Source of the DNA: Flagellimonas pacifica
Lineage (GTDB): Bacteria; Bacteroidota; Bacteroidia; Flavobacteriales; Flavobacteriaceae
Assembly: GCF_900215465.1 (NCBI RefSeq)
Contig: NZ_OBEH01000003.1
Coordinates: forward strand, 586,490-650,489
Direction of reading: 5' to 3'
DNA length: 64,000 bases
Both the position numbers and the translations under genes were made by a program. The first letter of the stretch is position 1. The number at the start of each line of letters is the position of its first letter. The notes beneath the pieces were generated by a model. It saw only the letters and a list, made by a program, of their open reading frames with translations. It was not told where the DNA came from and did no database searches. Positions 30,308-40,657 of the stretch are shown piece by piece.

Positions 30308-31852
30308 ATGACAAATGCCCATAAGGATACCTTGTTCGTATTGATAAAATCTCTTTCCAAATCAGAAAAACGCCAATTTAAATTGTATGTTGGACGTCTT
30401 GGGGTGAATACCGATGCTAAATTCTTGGCACTTTTTAATCTTTTGGACAAGATGCGAGTGTATGATGAAAGGCAGATTTTGGATAGTGGAATCGTAAAAA
30501 AGTCCCAACTCTCAAATCTTAAAGCTCATTTATATAAACAGATACTAGTAAGCCTTCGGTTAAATCCAGTTAACCAAAACATTCGTGTTCAAATAAGGGA
30601 GCAATTGGATTTTGCCACAATTCTATATCAAAAGGGATTGTACAAGCAAAGCCTAAAGATTTTGGACAAGGCTAAAAACTTTGCTATTGAAAACGAAGAG
30701 AAGAACGTGGCCTATGAAATTGTGGAACTTGAGAAAATAATTGAGACACAATATATTACACGCAGCATTCCGGATAGGGCAGATGAATTGGCCCGTCAAG
30801 CAAAAGAATTGTCGGAACATAATGTGATGACCAGTAAACTCTCTAATCTGTCTTTACAGCTTTATGGAATGATGTTAAAGGTGGGTTATGTGCGTAATGA
30901 TGAGGATTTACGAAATGTGCAAAACTATTTTGAAAAACATTTGCCTGACTACAGGTTGGAAGATTTAGGTTTTAGAGAGAAATTATGGCTGTACAAAGCA
31001 CATTTGTGGTATAGTTTACTGACTCAGGATTTTTTATCTTCCTATAAATACGCCAGCAAATGGGTAGATCTTTTTTACGACAATGAGGAAATGATCTCTT
31101 TGAATCCGGTCTTCTTTTTAAAGGGGAACCACTACCTTTTGGAATCACTCTTTTTTGTTAAGTACGGTTCGCAATTCAGAGGTATATTGGAGAAATTGGA
31201 GAATCAGGTTAGTAACCCCAAATTCCCACAAAATGACAATATTACTTCATTGGCATTTTTATATATCAACTCTAATAAACTGAACCTTAATTTTTTGGAG
31301 GGAACCTTTGATAAAGGACTATATCTTGTCAATATTATTGAATACGGTATTAAAAAACATAAGGATAGAATAGACGAGCATCATGTAATGCTCCTCTACT
31401 ATAAGATTGCTTGTTTGTATTTTGGAAATGGGGACAACAAGAATTGTATTGTTTATCTAAAGAAAATTATTTCCAATAAGAATCTTAAGATGCGAGAGGA
31501 CCTGATGTGCTTTGCTCGAGTGTTGAGTTTGGTTGCGCATTATGAAGCTGGAATGGACTATCATCTAGAAGTACAACTTAAAAGTACGTATAAATTCTTG
31601 TTGAAAATGAACGACTTACATGCTGTTCAGAAGGAGATGATTAAATTTTTAAGGAATCTTGGAGATATTTACCCCAGCGATTTAAAAAATGAATTTCAAA
31701 AGCTGTACAACGAACTGAAAAAATATGAAAACCACCCCTATGAAAAGAGGGCATTTTTGTATTTGGATATTCTTTCTTGGTTGGAAAGTCATTTGCAGAA
31801 TAAACCTGTTGCTCAAATCATTAGGGAAAAAGCCTTGGCCGTTACCCGTTAA
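30308..31852 (+). CDS. Conserved helical-repeat protein of unknown function
   Basis: 514 residues, no signal peptide or membrane span, almost wholly alpha-helical with TPR-like pairs (ATILYQKGLYKQSLKILDKA). Begins with a conserved-looking SLSKSEKRQFKLYVGR motif. It belongs to a type of cytosolic protein I have seen only as uncharacterised in Bacteroidota; no function can be given. It overlaps the end of the convergent pseudouridine-synthase gene by 4 bp. Confidence 0.75.
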   Translation: MTNAHKDTLFVLIKSLSKSEKRQFKLYVGRLGVNTDAKFLALFNLLDKMRVYDERQILDSGIVKKSQLSNLKAHLYKQILVSLRLNPVNQNIRVQIREQLDFATILYQKGLYKQSLKILDKAKNFAIENEEKNVAYEIVELEKIIETQYITRSIPDRADELARQAKELSEHNVMTSKLSNLSLQLYGMMLKVGYVRNDEDLRNVQNYFEKHLPDYRLEDLGFREKLWLYKAHLWYSLLTQDFLSSYKYASKWVDLFYDNEEMISLNPVFFLKGNHYLLESLFFVKYGSQFRGILEKLENQVSNPKFPQNDNITSLAFLYINSNKLNLNFLEGTFDKGLYLVNIIEYGIKKHKDRIDEHHVMLLYYKIACLYFGNGDNKNCIVYLKKIISNKNLKMREDLMCFARVLSLVAHYEAGMDYHLEVQLKSTYKFLLKMNDLHAVQKEMIKFLRNLGDIYPSDLKNEFQKLYNELKKYENHPYEKRAFLYLDILSWLESHLQNKPVAQIIREKALAVTR

Positions 31853-32568
31853 ATACAAGCATTCCAAACAGGATCATTTGGAGGTGACACCTCAAATCTG
31901 ATTTTTTCCTTTTTTACGGGATGTTCAAACTCCAAACTTCTAGCCAACAAATGTATTCCTCCATCTTTATTGCTTCTATCCGCTCCATATTTAAGATCTC
32001 CCTTTATATAAGCGCTCATAGCGGCTAATTGAGCCCTGATTTGATGGTGTCTCCCAGTTTTTAGATCAATCTCCAAAAGAAAATAACGATCTAACTTTTT
32101 ACGTACTCTATATTCCAAAATGGCTTTTTTACTATTGGGAACTTCATTTTTATGGGCGTAAGATTTATTTTGTTTAGGATTGCGAACCAGCCAGTGGGTC
32201 AAAATTCCGCTATCATGTTCAGGAGCCTTGTTCACCACCGCCCAATAGACTTTTTTTGTTTTTCCTTCGGAGAATAATTTATTGAGACGCGGAAGCGCTT
32301 TGGAGGTTTTGGCAAATACCACAATACCGGAAGTTGGCCTATCCAATCTGTGCACAACTCCCAAATAAACATTTCCAGGCTTATTGTGTTTTTTTTTCAA
32401 GTATTGTTTTACAACTTCACTAAGCGGAATATCCCCAGTTTTATCCCCTTGAACAATATCCCCAGAGCGTTTGTTCACTACAATCACGTGGTTGTCCTCG
32501 TATAGAACGTCTAAATTTGAGGGACTGGATTTTTGGGTTTTTGGATTCTTCGAATGATTGGATTTCAC
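31849..32568 (-). CDS. RluA-family pseudouridine synthase
   Basis: 239-residue RNA pseudouridine synthase without an S4 domain. Catalytic motif HRLDRPTSGIVVFAKT (Asp), then KVYWAVV and LKTGRHHQIRAQLA, all typical of RluA-type enzymes. Target uridine unknown. The start is GTG at 32568, overlapping the stop of the upstream four-helix-bundle gene (GTGA); no in-frame ATG exists before the core. Part of a unit with panB upstream. Confidence 0.92.
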   Translation of the reverse strand: MKSNHSKNPKTQKSSPSNLDVLYEDNHVIVVNKRSGDIVQGDKTGDIPLSEVVKQYLKKKHNKPGNVYLGVVHRLDRPTSGIVVFAKTSKALPRLNKLFSEGKTKKVYWAVVNKAPEHDSGILTHWLVRNPKQNKSYAHKNEVPNSKKAILEYRVRKKLDRYFLLEIDLKTGRHHQIRAQLAAMSAYIKGDLKYGADRSNKDGGIHLLARSLEFEHPVKKEKIRFEVSPPNDPVWNACI

Positions 32569-32915
32569 CTAAGGGAAGATTTAAATTTTGAAGTCATTTT
32601 AATAATGGAGAATAAATTTTTCAACAGAAAATCCAATTTATCTTTCTTTAAAAAGCCTAAATCATAAGAAATCAATAACTGAGTTTCAATTTCATACATT
32701 GAACCAATGGATATTTCCGAAAATCTAGAAAAATCTTTATTGGAACTTCTTGAACAACCTTCTGCAATGTTTGATGGCACTGAAACGGAAGCCCTTCTTA
32801 ATTGGTTTACAATACCAAATTTTTCCGTTTCAGGGTAGGAGGAGATAGCGTTATAAATATCTGAACAAAGTGTTCTGCTCATTTTCCATATTTCCAAATC
32901 TTTGAATCTGTGCAT
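32565..32915 (-). CDS. Four-helix-bundle protein (23S rRNA intervening-sequence type)
   Basis: 116 residues of the small four-helix-bundle family originally found encoded in 23S rRNA intervening sequences. Signature MHRFKDLEIWKMSRTL, then RRASVSVPSNIAEGCSR and IGSMYEIETQLLIS. Function unknown; such genes turn up as single mobile-looking insertions in many genomes. Here it sits between panB and the RluA-type gene and overlaps the latter by 4 bp. Confidence 0.9.
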   Translation of the reverse strand: MHRFKDLEIWKMSRTLCSDIYNAISSYPETEKFGIVNQLRRASVSVPSNIAEGCSRSSNKDFSRFSEISIGSMYEIETQLLISYDLGFLKKDKLDFLLKNLFSIIKMTSKFKSSLR

Positions 32916-32987
32916 TAGTAGAATTGTTTATTGTTCAAAACTAAATGTCGCTTGTATCGAACAATCCAAATGTCCAAGAATCAAATT

Positions 32988-33806
32988 TCAATATTGTTCT
33001 TCCTCGTTTGGAAAATCTCTACTTTTTACGTCATCTACATATTGCGAAATGGCATTGCCCATATCTTCATACAGGTTCATATATCTGCGTAGAAAACGTG
33101 GATTGAATTCGTGGGTCATACCCAAAAGATCATGTACAACCAATACTTGCCCATCTACCCCATTACCAGCTCCTATGCCAATAACGGGAACGGATACACT
33201 TTCGGCAACCTCTTTGGCCAGTTTTGCAGGAATCTTCTCTAAAACAATTCCAAAACATCCCAATTTCTCTAACATTTTGGCATCTTCTTTCAGCTTTTCA
33301 GCCTCTTCCTCCTCCTTGGCTCGCACGGTATAGGTGCCAAATTTGTAGATTGATTGAGGTGTAAGCCCTAAATGCCCCATCACAGGTATGCCTGCTTGAA
33401 GAATACGTTTGACAGAATCTTTAATTTGTGTTCCACCTTCTACTTTTACAGCATGGGCCCCACTTTCTTTCATAATTCTGATGGCAGAGCGTAAAGCCTC
33501 TTTGGAATCACTTTGATAGCTCCCAAAAGGAATATCAACAACAATGAGTGCTCTTTTGGCAGCCCTAACCACAGAACTTGCATGATAGATCATTTGGTCC
33601 AAAGTAATGGGCAAGGTGGTTTCATGGCCGGCAATAACATTGCTGGCAGAATCTCCAACCAAAATCACATCAACCTTGGCAGCGTCCACTATTTTGGCCA
33701 TGGAATAATCGTAAGAGGTGAGCATTGAAATTTTCTCACCATCTTGTTTCATTTCTATTAGAGACTTAACTGTAACCCTTTTGTATTCTTTTTTGGCAAC
33801 TGACAT
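32988..33806 (-). CDS. panB: 3-methyl-2-oxobutanoate hydroxymethyltransferase
   Basis: First step of pantothenate synthesis: methylene-THF-dependent hydroxymethylation of 2-oxoisovalerate. 272 residues from the ATG at 33806; the longer frame adds 19 residues not seen in the family. Motifs: [64 protein letters not shown]. Full length. Shares its substrate with the leucine pathway encoded nearby. Confidence 0.96.
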   Translation of the reverse strand: MSVAKKEYKRVTVKSLIEMKQDGEKISMLTSYDYSMAKIVDAAKVDVILVGDSASNVIAGHETTLPITLDQMIYHASSVVRAAKRALIVVDIPFGSYQSDSKEALRSAIRIMKESGAHAVKVEGGTQIKDSVKRILQAGIPVMGHLGLTPQSIYKFGTYTVRAKEEEEAEKLKEDAKMLEKLGCFGIVLEKIPAKLAKEVAESVSVPVIGIGAGNGVDGQVLVVHDLLGMTHEFNPRFLRRYMNLYEDMGNAISQYVDDVKSRDFPNEEEQY

Positions 33807-33877
33807 TAGGTTTGTTTTAATCGCTAAATGTAAGCAGATTTGTTTAATTTGTACTTCAATCAAAAAACTTCAAAAAA

Positions 33878-34360
33878 ATGAAAGCACAACTCACATTGGT
33901 ATTATCATTATTAACCGTTGTCCAAATCGTGGCCCAAGGTCCCAATCCACCTGAAGTTGACTCGAAGCAAGAGGTAAAAAAGGTGATTGAAACCTTTTTT
34001 GATGGTTTTCATAAGCAGGATTCCATGATTATGAAAAGTACTATAGCGGATCACGTGGTGCTTCAAACCACCGGTAGGAATAAAGAAGGTAAAACTATGT
34101 TTAGAACTGAAGAATTTTCCAAACTGATAACTTCTATTACCAGCATCCCGGATAGCATAAGTTTTGAGGAAAAGCTGACTTCATTTTCAATTCAAGTAGA
34201 TAGAACCATGGCAAATGCTTGGGTGGGTTATGAGTTTTGGTTGAATGAAAAGTTTAGCCATTGCGGTATCAATTCATTTCAGCTAATTAATTTTGATGGT
34301 GAATGGAAAATAATCTATTTGATAGATACTAGGGGTAGGGCAGGTTGTTTGGAGGAGTAA
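33878..34360 (+). CDS. Secreted NTF2-like (SnoaL/DUF4440-type) protein
   Basis: 160 residues: signal peptide (about 1-20, ending VQIVAQ) and one NTF2-like cone fold (KKVIETFFDGFHKQDSMIMKS, ADHVVLQTT, WVGYEFWLNEKFSHCGINSFQLI). The cavity could bind a small ligand; no catalytic residues can be named. Single gene. Confidence 0.8.
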   Translation: MKAQLTLVLSLLTVVQIVAQGPNPPEVDSKQEVKKVIETFFDGFHKQDSMIMKSTIADHVVLQTTGRNKEGKTMFRTEEFSKLITSITSIPDSISFEEKLTSFSIQVDRTMANAWVGYEFWLNEKFSHCGINSFQLINFDGEWKIIYLIDTRGRAGCLEE

Positions 34361-34373
34361 ACAATTCCCAATA

Positions 34374-35033
34374 CTATTTGGATAGAAGTTTGATATCACC
34401 TATTAAACGCAGTACATCCTCATTATCTGTTCCATTATAGACTCCTCTAATTTGTTTTTTCTTGTCTACCAGCACAAAATTGGGAGTGTGTATAAAATCC
34501 TGTAAACCACCATCTCCCTGGTCTACTACGGCAAAGTAGCTTTTACGAGCTAAATTGTAGATGTGTTTTTTGTTGCCTGTGGCAATGTTCCATTTAGAAT
34601 CAATAACACCATTTCTTTGAGCGTATTTTTTTAAGATGGGAACGCTATCCATTTCTGGAGTTACGGACATGGATAGAAACATCACATCATCATCATTTAG
34701 GAAAATTTCTTGAAGTTTTTCCATATTATTGGACATGATAGGGCAGATGCTGGGACAACGGGTGAAAAAGAAATCCGTTACATAGATTTTGTTCTCATAA
34801 TCTGATTGTGTAATCGTTTGTCCATTTTGGTTGATTAACTTGAAGTTGGCTACGGTGTGTTCAGCTTGTGTATTCTGTAGGCTGATATCAACCAACTCAG
34901 GATTAAAATCTTTTGGAGTGAAAACCGGTAGTGTCCTATTTCTATTTGATATTAAGAACAGGATGACCAAAATACCGATAGCTGATATAGTTATCGGTAT
35001 TTTGGATTTACTTAGCTTGTTGAACATTTTCAT
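34374..35033 (-). CDS. SCO-family copper chaperone / thiol protein
   Basis: 219 residues with an N-terminal membrane anchor (about 12-30) and a periplasmic thioredoxin-like SCO domain. The copper-binding motif is CPSICP with the distal His in FIHTPNF, all conserved. SCO proteins deliver copper to cytochrome oxidase CuA or act in thiol redox. It ends a three-gene unit after two TPR proteins with conserved His motifs, 15 bp downstream of the nearer one. No oxidase gene is nearby. Confidence 0.92.
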   Translation of the reverse strand: MKMFNKLSKSKIPITISAIGILVILFLISNRNRTLPVFTPKDFNPELVDISLQNTQAEHTVANFKLINQNGQTITQSDYENKIYVTDFFFTRCPSICPIMSNNMEKLQEIFLNDDDVMFLSMSVTPEMDSVPILKKYAQRNGVIDSKWNIATGNKKHIYNLARKSYFAVVDQGDGGLQDFIHTPNFVLVDKKKQIRGVYNGTDNEDVLRLIGDIKLLSK

Positions 35034-35048
35034 TATAATAGGTGTTCT

Positions 35049-36779
35049 TTATAGAATGGATGTTTCAATTTCAATATCCGAGTGCTTCCAGGCCTCGTCA
35101 AACTCTTGTTTAATGGCTTTGGCTTCCTGTATTTTTCCTTGAGCCTTCAAACTGTTGTGTAACCCCATCAATGACCAACCATTCTGGCGCAACACATCTA
35201 AATCTTCTCTATATACTTTTTCTGCTTCTTCATATTTTTTGGCATCCATTAAAACAGCCCCTAAATTTTGTCTTGTTGGAATATGCCATGCTGCAGGCTC
35301 GGTATACGTAAGTCCATCTTCAAATTCAACGGCATTTTTAAGATGCTTAATAGCTTTGGAAGTATCACCGTTCAACGCAGCCAATTCCCCTGCAACAACT
35401 TCATAGGCTATGTTGGCAGAATTAATAGAGGGGTTATGTGCTGTAGCTACCAAATTTTCCAATTCAGGGTCATTTTTTAATACTTCAATAGCGTCCAATT
35501 CTTCTTGGGCCTCTTTGCTATTTCCTTTTCGTGCAAAAGCCATTCCCCTGGCATAATGCCTTATTAGATTAAGATGTTTAATATCCTTGTTGGGAGCCGG
35601 GATGGTGAGGATTTCGTTCCATTTGCCAAATCTTGTATAAGCCAGCATTGGGGTAGCAGCAAAGTCTTGTAAAAATGGCATGGTTATAAACTCGCCCACA
35701 GGTACTTTTTCTGCAGTTTTTTTGGCTGCATCAATGGCAATATCACTATCGCCCAGCAGGCTAGCAGCGGACCATAGAAAATGAATATTGTGTGGATAGT
35801 ATCCTAAAGGATACAATCCTTGCGAATAACATTGTGAGATGTAATCTTCATCCGCAATAATTGCTGCTTGATTTGCTTTTACAGCATCTAAATATCGTCC
35901 TACCCGAATATAAATATGTGAAGGCATATGTACAATATGTCCAGCTGCGGGCATGAGCCCTCCCAGTTTATCCGCACTGGCTACTCCCAAATCTGGTTTT
36001 GGCAATTCAACCATATGAATATAATAATGGTGCGCCCCTGGATTATTTGGATTTATATCCATGGCTTTTTCAAGAGCGGCTTTGGCTTCGGGAATATTTG
36101 GAGAAGGGATTCCTTCTTCATCCCAATAATTCCAAGGAACAGTGTTCATGACAGAAGCAGCATAAAGAACCTGTATTTCTGCATCCTTTGGAAATTCTTT
36201 CAATACTTTGGCCATAGCATTCATATAGGCCATGTTGAGTTCTGCCACACCCTTGGTTAAATCTTCACTATATCTTGCTGTTAAGGCATTGATCAAGGCT
36301 TTTTCTTTAGCTGTAGCATTAGAGGCTAGACTTTTGGCCTTTGCCATCGCCTCATTTGTTTTTATTTTACGGTCTTCCGGTGGTAATGGGTCATTGATAT
36401 TGGGTCCCAAAGCATAAGCTTGTCCCCAAAAAGTCATTGCCGAAGTGGGGTCCAAACGAGAAGCTTCCATAAATGATCTATGGGCTTCAGCATGGTTAAA
36501 GGCATACGTAAGTTTTAAACCTTGATTGAAGAATGTTTGTGCTTTTTCGTTTTGAGTAGTTATCCTATAGCTCAAGTCTCCTAAATTCTCAAAAAGAGGA
36601 GATATTTGTTGGGTAGAATCGACTATGTCCAGTAAATAGGTAGTGGGAGTGCATTTGATAAAGCTGAAGGATGCTTTCTGATAGTTTTTTGAAGTTTCTG
36701 AAAAGTGATTTTGGTTCAGAAAATGAATTGCAGTTAATACTCCTAGCACTACTATCACTAGGCTTAGTTTAGTTTTCAT
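35049..36779 (-). CDS. Exported TPR protein with conserved His motifs (paralogue 2)
   Basis: 576 residues, N-terminal signal or anchor (about 5-22), then tetratricopeptide repeats throughout (FNHAEAHRSFMEASRLDPTSA is the clearest). Distinctive His-containing loops recur: HHYYIH, GHIVHMPSHIY and YYPHNIHFLW. The upstream paralogue has matching AHYVIH, HAQHMPSHIF and EIHAVDYLVY. Clustered His in a secreted protein next to a SCO copper protein suggests metal binding, but that is inference. Gap to the upstream paralogue 47 bp. Confidence 0.8.
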   Translation of the reverse strand: MKTKLSLVIVVLGVLTAIHFLNQNHFSETSKNYQKASFSFIKCTPTTYLLDIVDSTQQISPLFENLGDLSYRITTQNEKAQTFFNQGLKLTYAFNHAEAHRSFMEASRLDPTSAMTFWGQAYALGPNINDPLPPEDRKIKTNEAMAKAKSLASNATAKEKALINALTARYSEDLTKGVAELNMAYMNAMAKVLKEFPKDAEIQVLYAASVMNTVPWNYWDEEGIPSPNIPEAKAALEKAMDINPNNPGAHHYYIHMVELPKPDLGVASADKLGGLMPAAGHIVHMPSHIYIRVGRYLDAVKANQAAIIADEDYISQCYSQGLYPLGYYPHNIHFLWSAASLLGDSDIAIDAAKKTAEKVPVGEFITMPFLQDFAATPMLAYTRFGKWNEILTIPAPNKDIKHLNLIRHYARGMAFARKGNSKEAQEELDAIEVLKNDPELENLVATAHNPSINSANIAYEVVAGELAALNGDTSKAIKHLKNAVEFEDGLTYTEPAAWHIPTRQNLGAVLMDAKKYEEAEKVYREDLDVLRQNGWSLMGLHNSLKAQGKIQEAKAIKQEFDEAWKHSDIEIETSIL

Positions 36780-36826
36780 AATGTTCCAATTATAAGTATT
36801 TGTTTTTTAAGTTTTTTAGATTAAAA

Positions 36827-38509
36827 TTAGCTAGCATATTGATAAACAAATGCTTTTGCCTCTTTTATTTCGGGTCGTTCGCTATTTGAATTCTTGCTTA
36901 ATTCGATAAGTTGATTGAAATAGTTAATTGCTTTTTCCTTTTCACCTGATTGTTTGGCTGCAATTGCAGCACCGTAGATTCCATTGAATCTAGAGGGGTG
37001 ACCAATTAAACTAACCTCATAAGCTGTCAAAGCTTCTGTTGGTTTATTTAATGCCAATAACATATCGCCTAAAAGCTCATCTGCAGGCAGCACTTCCCCT
37101 GGAGTTACGGGATGTTTACTTGTTTTACTTTCAAGACCCACAGCTTTTTCCATTAATTTTAATGCATTTTCCTTGTTCCCTTTTGCCAGTTGAATCCATG
37201 CTTTTGCTGCATGTACTTGGACATTTACTTGTCCTGCTTTATATGCTTCTTTACTATTCAGAAGATTTTGATGAAGTATCTCTAAAGTCTGCAACTCATT
37301 TTCTGCTGCCTCAATATTTTTTGTGTGCGAATAACCCAAAGCTTTACCAAAATGTAGCATTGCTTTTTCCCAAGATAAATTCTCCCATGGGAAATTAATT
37401 GCGGGTAATTCCAGTTTAGACGCTTCATCCCATTGCTTGTTTTCTAAAACCATTCTTACTGGCATAGCGGTTAAAGCATAGGTAGCGGCAAAATGATTTT
37501 TGGGAAAAACATCTTTTACGGCCTTCATTTTCTTTAATTGCTCCATTGCTTTTTGATTGTCTCCCATTTGCAAATATGCATAGACAAGATAATCTACAGC
37601 ATGGATTTCTTGCGCCCAACTTGCATTTGGATTAATAGCTTCAGCATAGCAAACGGCTGATGATGCTGAGTTTAAATTGGTGCTAATAGATTCATCCCAT
37701 AGCCCCAAACGAGTAAAAATGTGAGATGGCATATGCTGTGCGTGCGCAGAAGCTGGGGCAATTTCAGCATATCGCCTTGCAGTACTCAAAGCCTTTTCCG
37801 CAAGTTCTGGATAATCATAATTATGTATTACGTAATGTGCAATTCCAGGGTGGTTGGGACTTTTAACAAAGAGATCTTCTAGAATTTTACCCGACTTCTT
37901 CTGTCGTTCATAGCTTTTGTCATTAGGATCGGCTGCGGCGCGAATGGCTAAGGCATAAAACACAGCGGCTTCAGTATCACCTTCATATTTGTTGTATAAC
38001 TCCTCCATTTTCTTTTCATACAGTCTTTGCCTAGTTTGTTTATCAATATGCTCCCAATCGGTATAAAAAACACTTATGGCATCTAAATAATCTTTTTCTA
38101 AATCTGATTTGGGCAACTTACTGGCCAATTTTAAGAGTTTGTCCCCTTTCTCTAAATAGCTAAGGTCAGATTGCATCCAAAGAGAATGAAAAATACTCAT
38201 AGAAACACCCCAATAGGCCATAGCACAATTAGGATCTATATCAATTACTTTTACAAATGCTTTTTCAGCTTCGGCATATTCAAAAGAATGTAGAAGTGAT
38301 AATGCCAAATCAAAGGTTTCCCTTGTTTCATAACCACAGGATAAAGAAAAATCAACCTCTCCAAAACTTTCGGTACCGCATAGTAACAATTCCCCCCTTA
38401 AGAGATCTATAGAGGCTAAACCGACATTATTTAATTTGTTCTTACAACCAAATAAACTGGTCATTAGGATTGCACTTAAAGTTAGCCATACCTTATTATG
38501 GTGTTTCAT
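36827..38509 (-). CDS. TPR lipoprotein with conserved His motifs (paralogue 1)
   Basis: 560-residue lipoprotein (signal ending TSLFGCKNK) built of TPR-like repeats (FEYAEAEKAFVKVIDIDPNCA). Homologous over its length to the next gene, with the same conserved motifs including AYWG near residue 110 and HMPSHIF. First gene of the unit TPR-TPR-SCO. Such TPR proteins are annotated only generically; no enzyme domain is visible. Confidence 0.8.
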   Translation of the reverse strand: MKHHNKVWLTLSAILMTSLFGCKNKLNNVGLASIDLLRGELLLCGTESFGEVDFSLSCGYETRETFDLALSLLHSFEYAEAEKAFVKVIDIDPNCAMAYWGVSMSIFHSLWMQSDLSYLEKGDKLLKLASKLPKSDLEKDYLDAISVFYTDWEHIDKQTRQRLYEKKMEELYNKYEGDTEAAVFYALAIRAAADPNDKSYERQKKSGKILEDLFVKSPNHPGIAHYVIHNYDYPELAEKALSTARRYAEIAPASAHAQHMPSHIFTRLGLWDESISTNLNSASSAVCYAEAINPNASWAQEIHAVDYLVYAYLQMGDNQKAMEQLKKMKAVKDVFPKNHFAATYALTAMPVRMVLENKQWDEASKLELPAINFPWENLSWEKAMLHFGKALGYSHTKNIEAAENELQTLEILHQNLLNSKEAYKAGQVNVQVHAAKAWIQLAKGNKENALKLMEKAVGLESKTSKHPVTPGEVLPADELLGDMLLALNKPTEALTAYEVSLIGHPSRFNGIYGAAIAAKQSGEKEKAINYFNQLIELSKNSNSERPEIKEAKAFVYQYAS

Positions 38510-38743
38510 AGATTCAATATATTTAATAAATGTTCCTTTTTATTATTACGGGGAAAATCAAATGATGCTTAAAGCCACAAAGACACTGTCTCGGGAGATA
38601 ATAATCACGGTGCAATGAGACTGAACAGGTAATTATGATAAATAACTTACAGTTAATCAGGGATTAATGTAACAAAAGTTAGTGAATTTTGGTAGGGAAA
38701 TTGTATAGGTGGTAGCTTTAAGATGTTTTATGGAAGATAGCTT

Positions 38744-38989
38744 TTATTTTTCTCCAGTCATTAATTTAAGATAGAGTCTTTCAACTTTATCCCGGGCCCA
38801 TGGGGTTCTTCTTAAAAATTTGAGACTGGATTTTATTGAAGGATCACTTTTGAAACAATTGATGTTAATCCGATTTGCTAATTCTTCCCATCCGTAATGC
38901 TCTTCTAAGAGCTCCAAAATATTAACCAACTTAACTCCGTGCAATGGATTGTTTGGTTGTTCCCTTTTAGGATTGTTTTGATTATCCAT
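38744..38989 (-). CDS. VF530-family DNA-binding-like protein (DUF2132)
   Basis: 81 residues from the ATG at 38989; an upstream TTG would run into sdaA. Family features: [43 protein letters not shown]. Members have a small helical SAP-like fold and are proposed to bind nucleic acid. It follows sdaA by 23 bp and is probably cotranscribed. Confidence 0.88.
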   Translation of the reverse strand: MDNQNNPKREQPNNPLHGVKLVNILELLEEHYGWEELANRININCFKSDPSIKSSLKFLRRTPWARDKVERLYLKLMTGEK

Positions 38990-39012
38990 AATACATTGTT
39001 TTTTGACCTGGA

Positions 39013-40437
39013 TTAGCAATCACTTAAAAAGACACCTACGGCCAGTCCGCCCTCTGAGGTTTCTTTGTATTTTGAATTCATGTCCTTTGCAGTTTCCCAC
39101 ATGGTATTCACCACTTTGTCCAAAGGTACTTTGGCTTCTTTAGGGTCTGAATCCATCGCCAATTCCGCGGCATTAATTGCTTTGATGGCGCCCATGGCAT
39201 TACGTTCAATACAGGGCACTTGCACTAAACCGCCAATAGGGTCACAAGTCAGCCCTAAATGGTGTTCCATGGCAATTTCTGCAGCCATGAGTACTTGTTC
39301 GGGAGTACCACCCATTAATTCTGTTAGTCCACCCGCTGCCATTGCAGACGATACGCCAATTTCTGCCTGACAGCCACCCATGGCAGCTGAGATGGTAGCG
39401 CCCTTTTTGAAAATGCTTCCAATTTCACCCGCCACCAATAAAAATCGTTTGATGTCTTCGAAATCCCCATCGTGATTTTCAATGACCAAATAATACATGA
39501 GTACGGAGGGAATTACACCAGCACTTCCATTAGTAGGAGCTGTGACAACTCGTCCTAAAGCCGCATTAACTTCGTTGACCGATAATGCAAAACAACTGAC
39601 CCACCTAATAATTTGACGAAACTTCACTTCTGTCTCGCGTATGCTTTCCAACCATTCCTGCGGAGTGGAGTATGGATGTGAACCTTTTAATTTTTGATGT
39701 AGATCAAAGGCACGACGTTTAACGTTTAGCCCACCGGGCAGAATGCCTTCCGTATGACAGCCTAAATACATACACTCCAACATGGTGTCCCATATGCGTT
39801 GAAGTTCGTTGTTTATTTCGGTATCCGTTCTAAGGGAAAGTTCATTCTCTAGAACAATGTGAGAAATAGATTTGTTCTTCTCTTCACAATAGCGAAGTAA
39901 TTCCTCTCCTGTTTTTATGGGACAAGGGAAGGCTTTAAATGTTTCTTTATTTTCTTTGGAGTGTTCAAGGCCTTCTTTTACAACAAAACCCCCACCAATG
40001 GAATAATAGGTTTCGATTATTGATTCACCATTTTCCAAGCTGGCTTGAAATTGCATTCCATTGGAATGAAATTGTAGAAAATCTTTCTTAAAAATGATGT
40101 CATGGTCAAAATCAAAAGGTATTTCTTTTGCCCCTCCCAATACCAGTTTCTTGGATGCCTTTATTTTTTCAATTGTTTCCCCTATTGTTTCCGTTGGAAC
40201 TGTTTCTGGATCACACCCTAGTAATCCCATGACTAAAGCAATATCCGTAGCATGGCCTTTTCCCGTTAATGAGAGTGAGCCGTATAGATAGACTTTCACT
40301 TCTGCAACGGATTTAAAAAGGCTTTGGTCTTTTAGTTCATTGATCCAACGTTCAGCAGCCCTCCACGGACCAAGTGTATGAGAGCTTGAGGGCCCCACAC
40401 CAATCTTGAGCATATCAAAAACACTGATACATTCCAT
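39013..40437 (-). CDS. sdaA: L-serine ammonia-lyase (single-chain, iron-sulphur)
   Basis: Deaminates serine to pyruvate and ammonia with a 4Fe-4S cluster. 474 residues. The beta-type domain comes first ([26 protein letters not shown]) and the alpha-type domain follows ([49 protein letters not shown], which holds cluster cysteines). Full length. Divergent from dnaK. Confidence 0.95.
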   Translation of the reverse strand: MECISVFDMLKIGVGPSSSHTLGPWRAAERWINELKDQSLFKSVAEVKVYLYGSLSLTGKGHATDIALVMGLLGCDPETVPTETIGETIEKIKASKKLVLGGAKEIPFDFDHDIIFKKDFLQFHSNGMQFQASLENGESIIETYYSIGGGFVVKEGLEHSKENKETFKAFPCPIKTGEELLRYCEEKNKSISHIVLENELSLRTDTEINNELQRIWDTMLECMYLGCHTEGILPGGLNVKRRAFDLHQKLKGSHPYSTPQEWLESIRETEVKFRQIIRWVSCFALSVNEVNAALGRVVTAPTNGSAGVIPSVLMYYLVIENHDGDFEDIKRFLLVAGEIGSIFKKGATISAAMGGCQAEIGVSSAMAAGGLTELMGGTPEQVLMAAEIAMEHHLGLTCDPIGGLVQVPCIERNAMGAIKAINAAELAMDSDPKEAKVPLDKVVNTMWETAKDMNSKYKETSEGGLAVGVFLSDC

Positions 40438-40544
40438 GCATTACATTTTGGTTTCAAATATAGCAAGCTAGAAAGGATAAAATGGCGTACTGAGATTATG
40501 AAATTTTAAATAGCGCTATATGTACTGACTTTAAAGGGGATGGG

Positions 40545-40607
40545 CGACATTGTACTTTTCTGGCTGACACCTTGTCATATTCTTTGACATGGCATGATCA
40601 TTGACAT
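40545..40607 (+). promoter_or_regulatory. Repeat-rich dnaK upstream region
   Basis: Contains CGACAT (40545-40550) directly followed by TGTACTTT (40551-40558), a perfect inverted repeat TGACA-CCT-TGTCA (40565-40577), and TTGACAT twice (40584-40590, 40601-40607). GACAT/TGACA elements are enriched as they are before clpB. Likely a heat-shock control region, by inference from the two downstream chaperone genes. The inverted repeat has a 5-bp TGAC-to-GTCA spacer and so differs from the stress-island operator. Confidence 0.4.
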
Positions 40608-40657
40608 CTTTAGAGCGAGATAAAAAAGAAATTCAAACAGATATAACTTTAGATACA

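Noticed and set aside
32902..33333. 143-codon plus-strand frame opposite panB
   Set aside because: Entirely antisense to panB, low-complexity Ser/Thr-rich composition typical of a shadow frame.
40565..40577. TGACA-CCT-TGTCA before dnaK as another stress-island operator
   Set aside because: The TGAC to GTCA spacer is 5 bp rather than 4, and no TAnnTTTG element lies 36.5 bp downstream.
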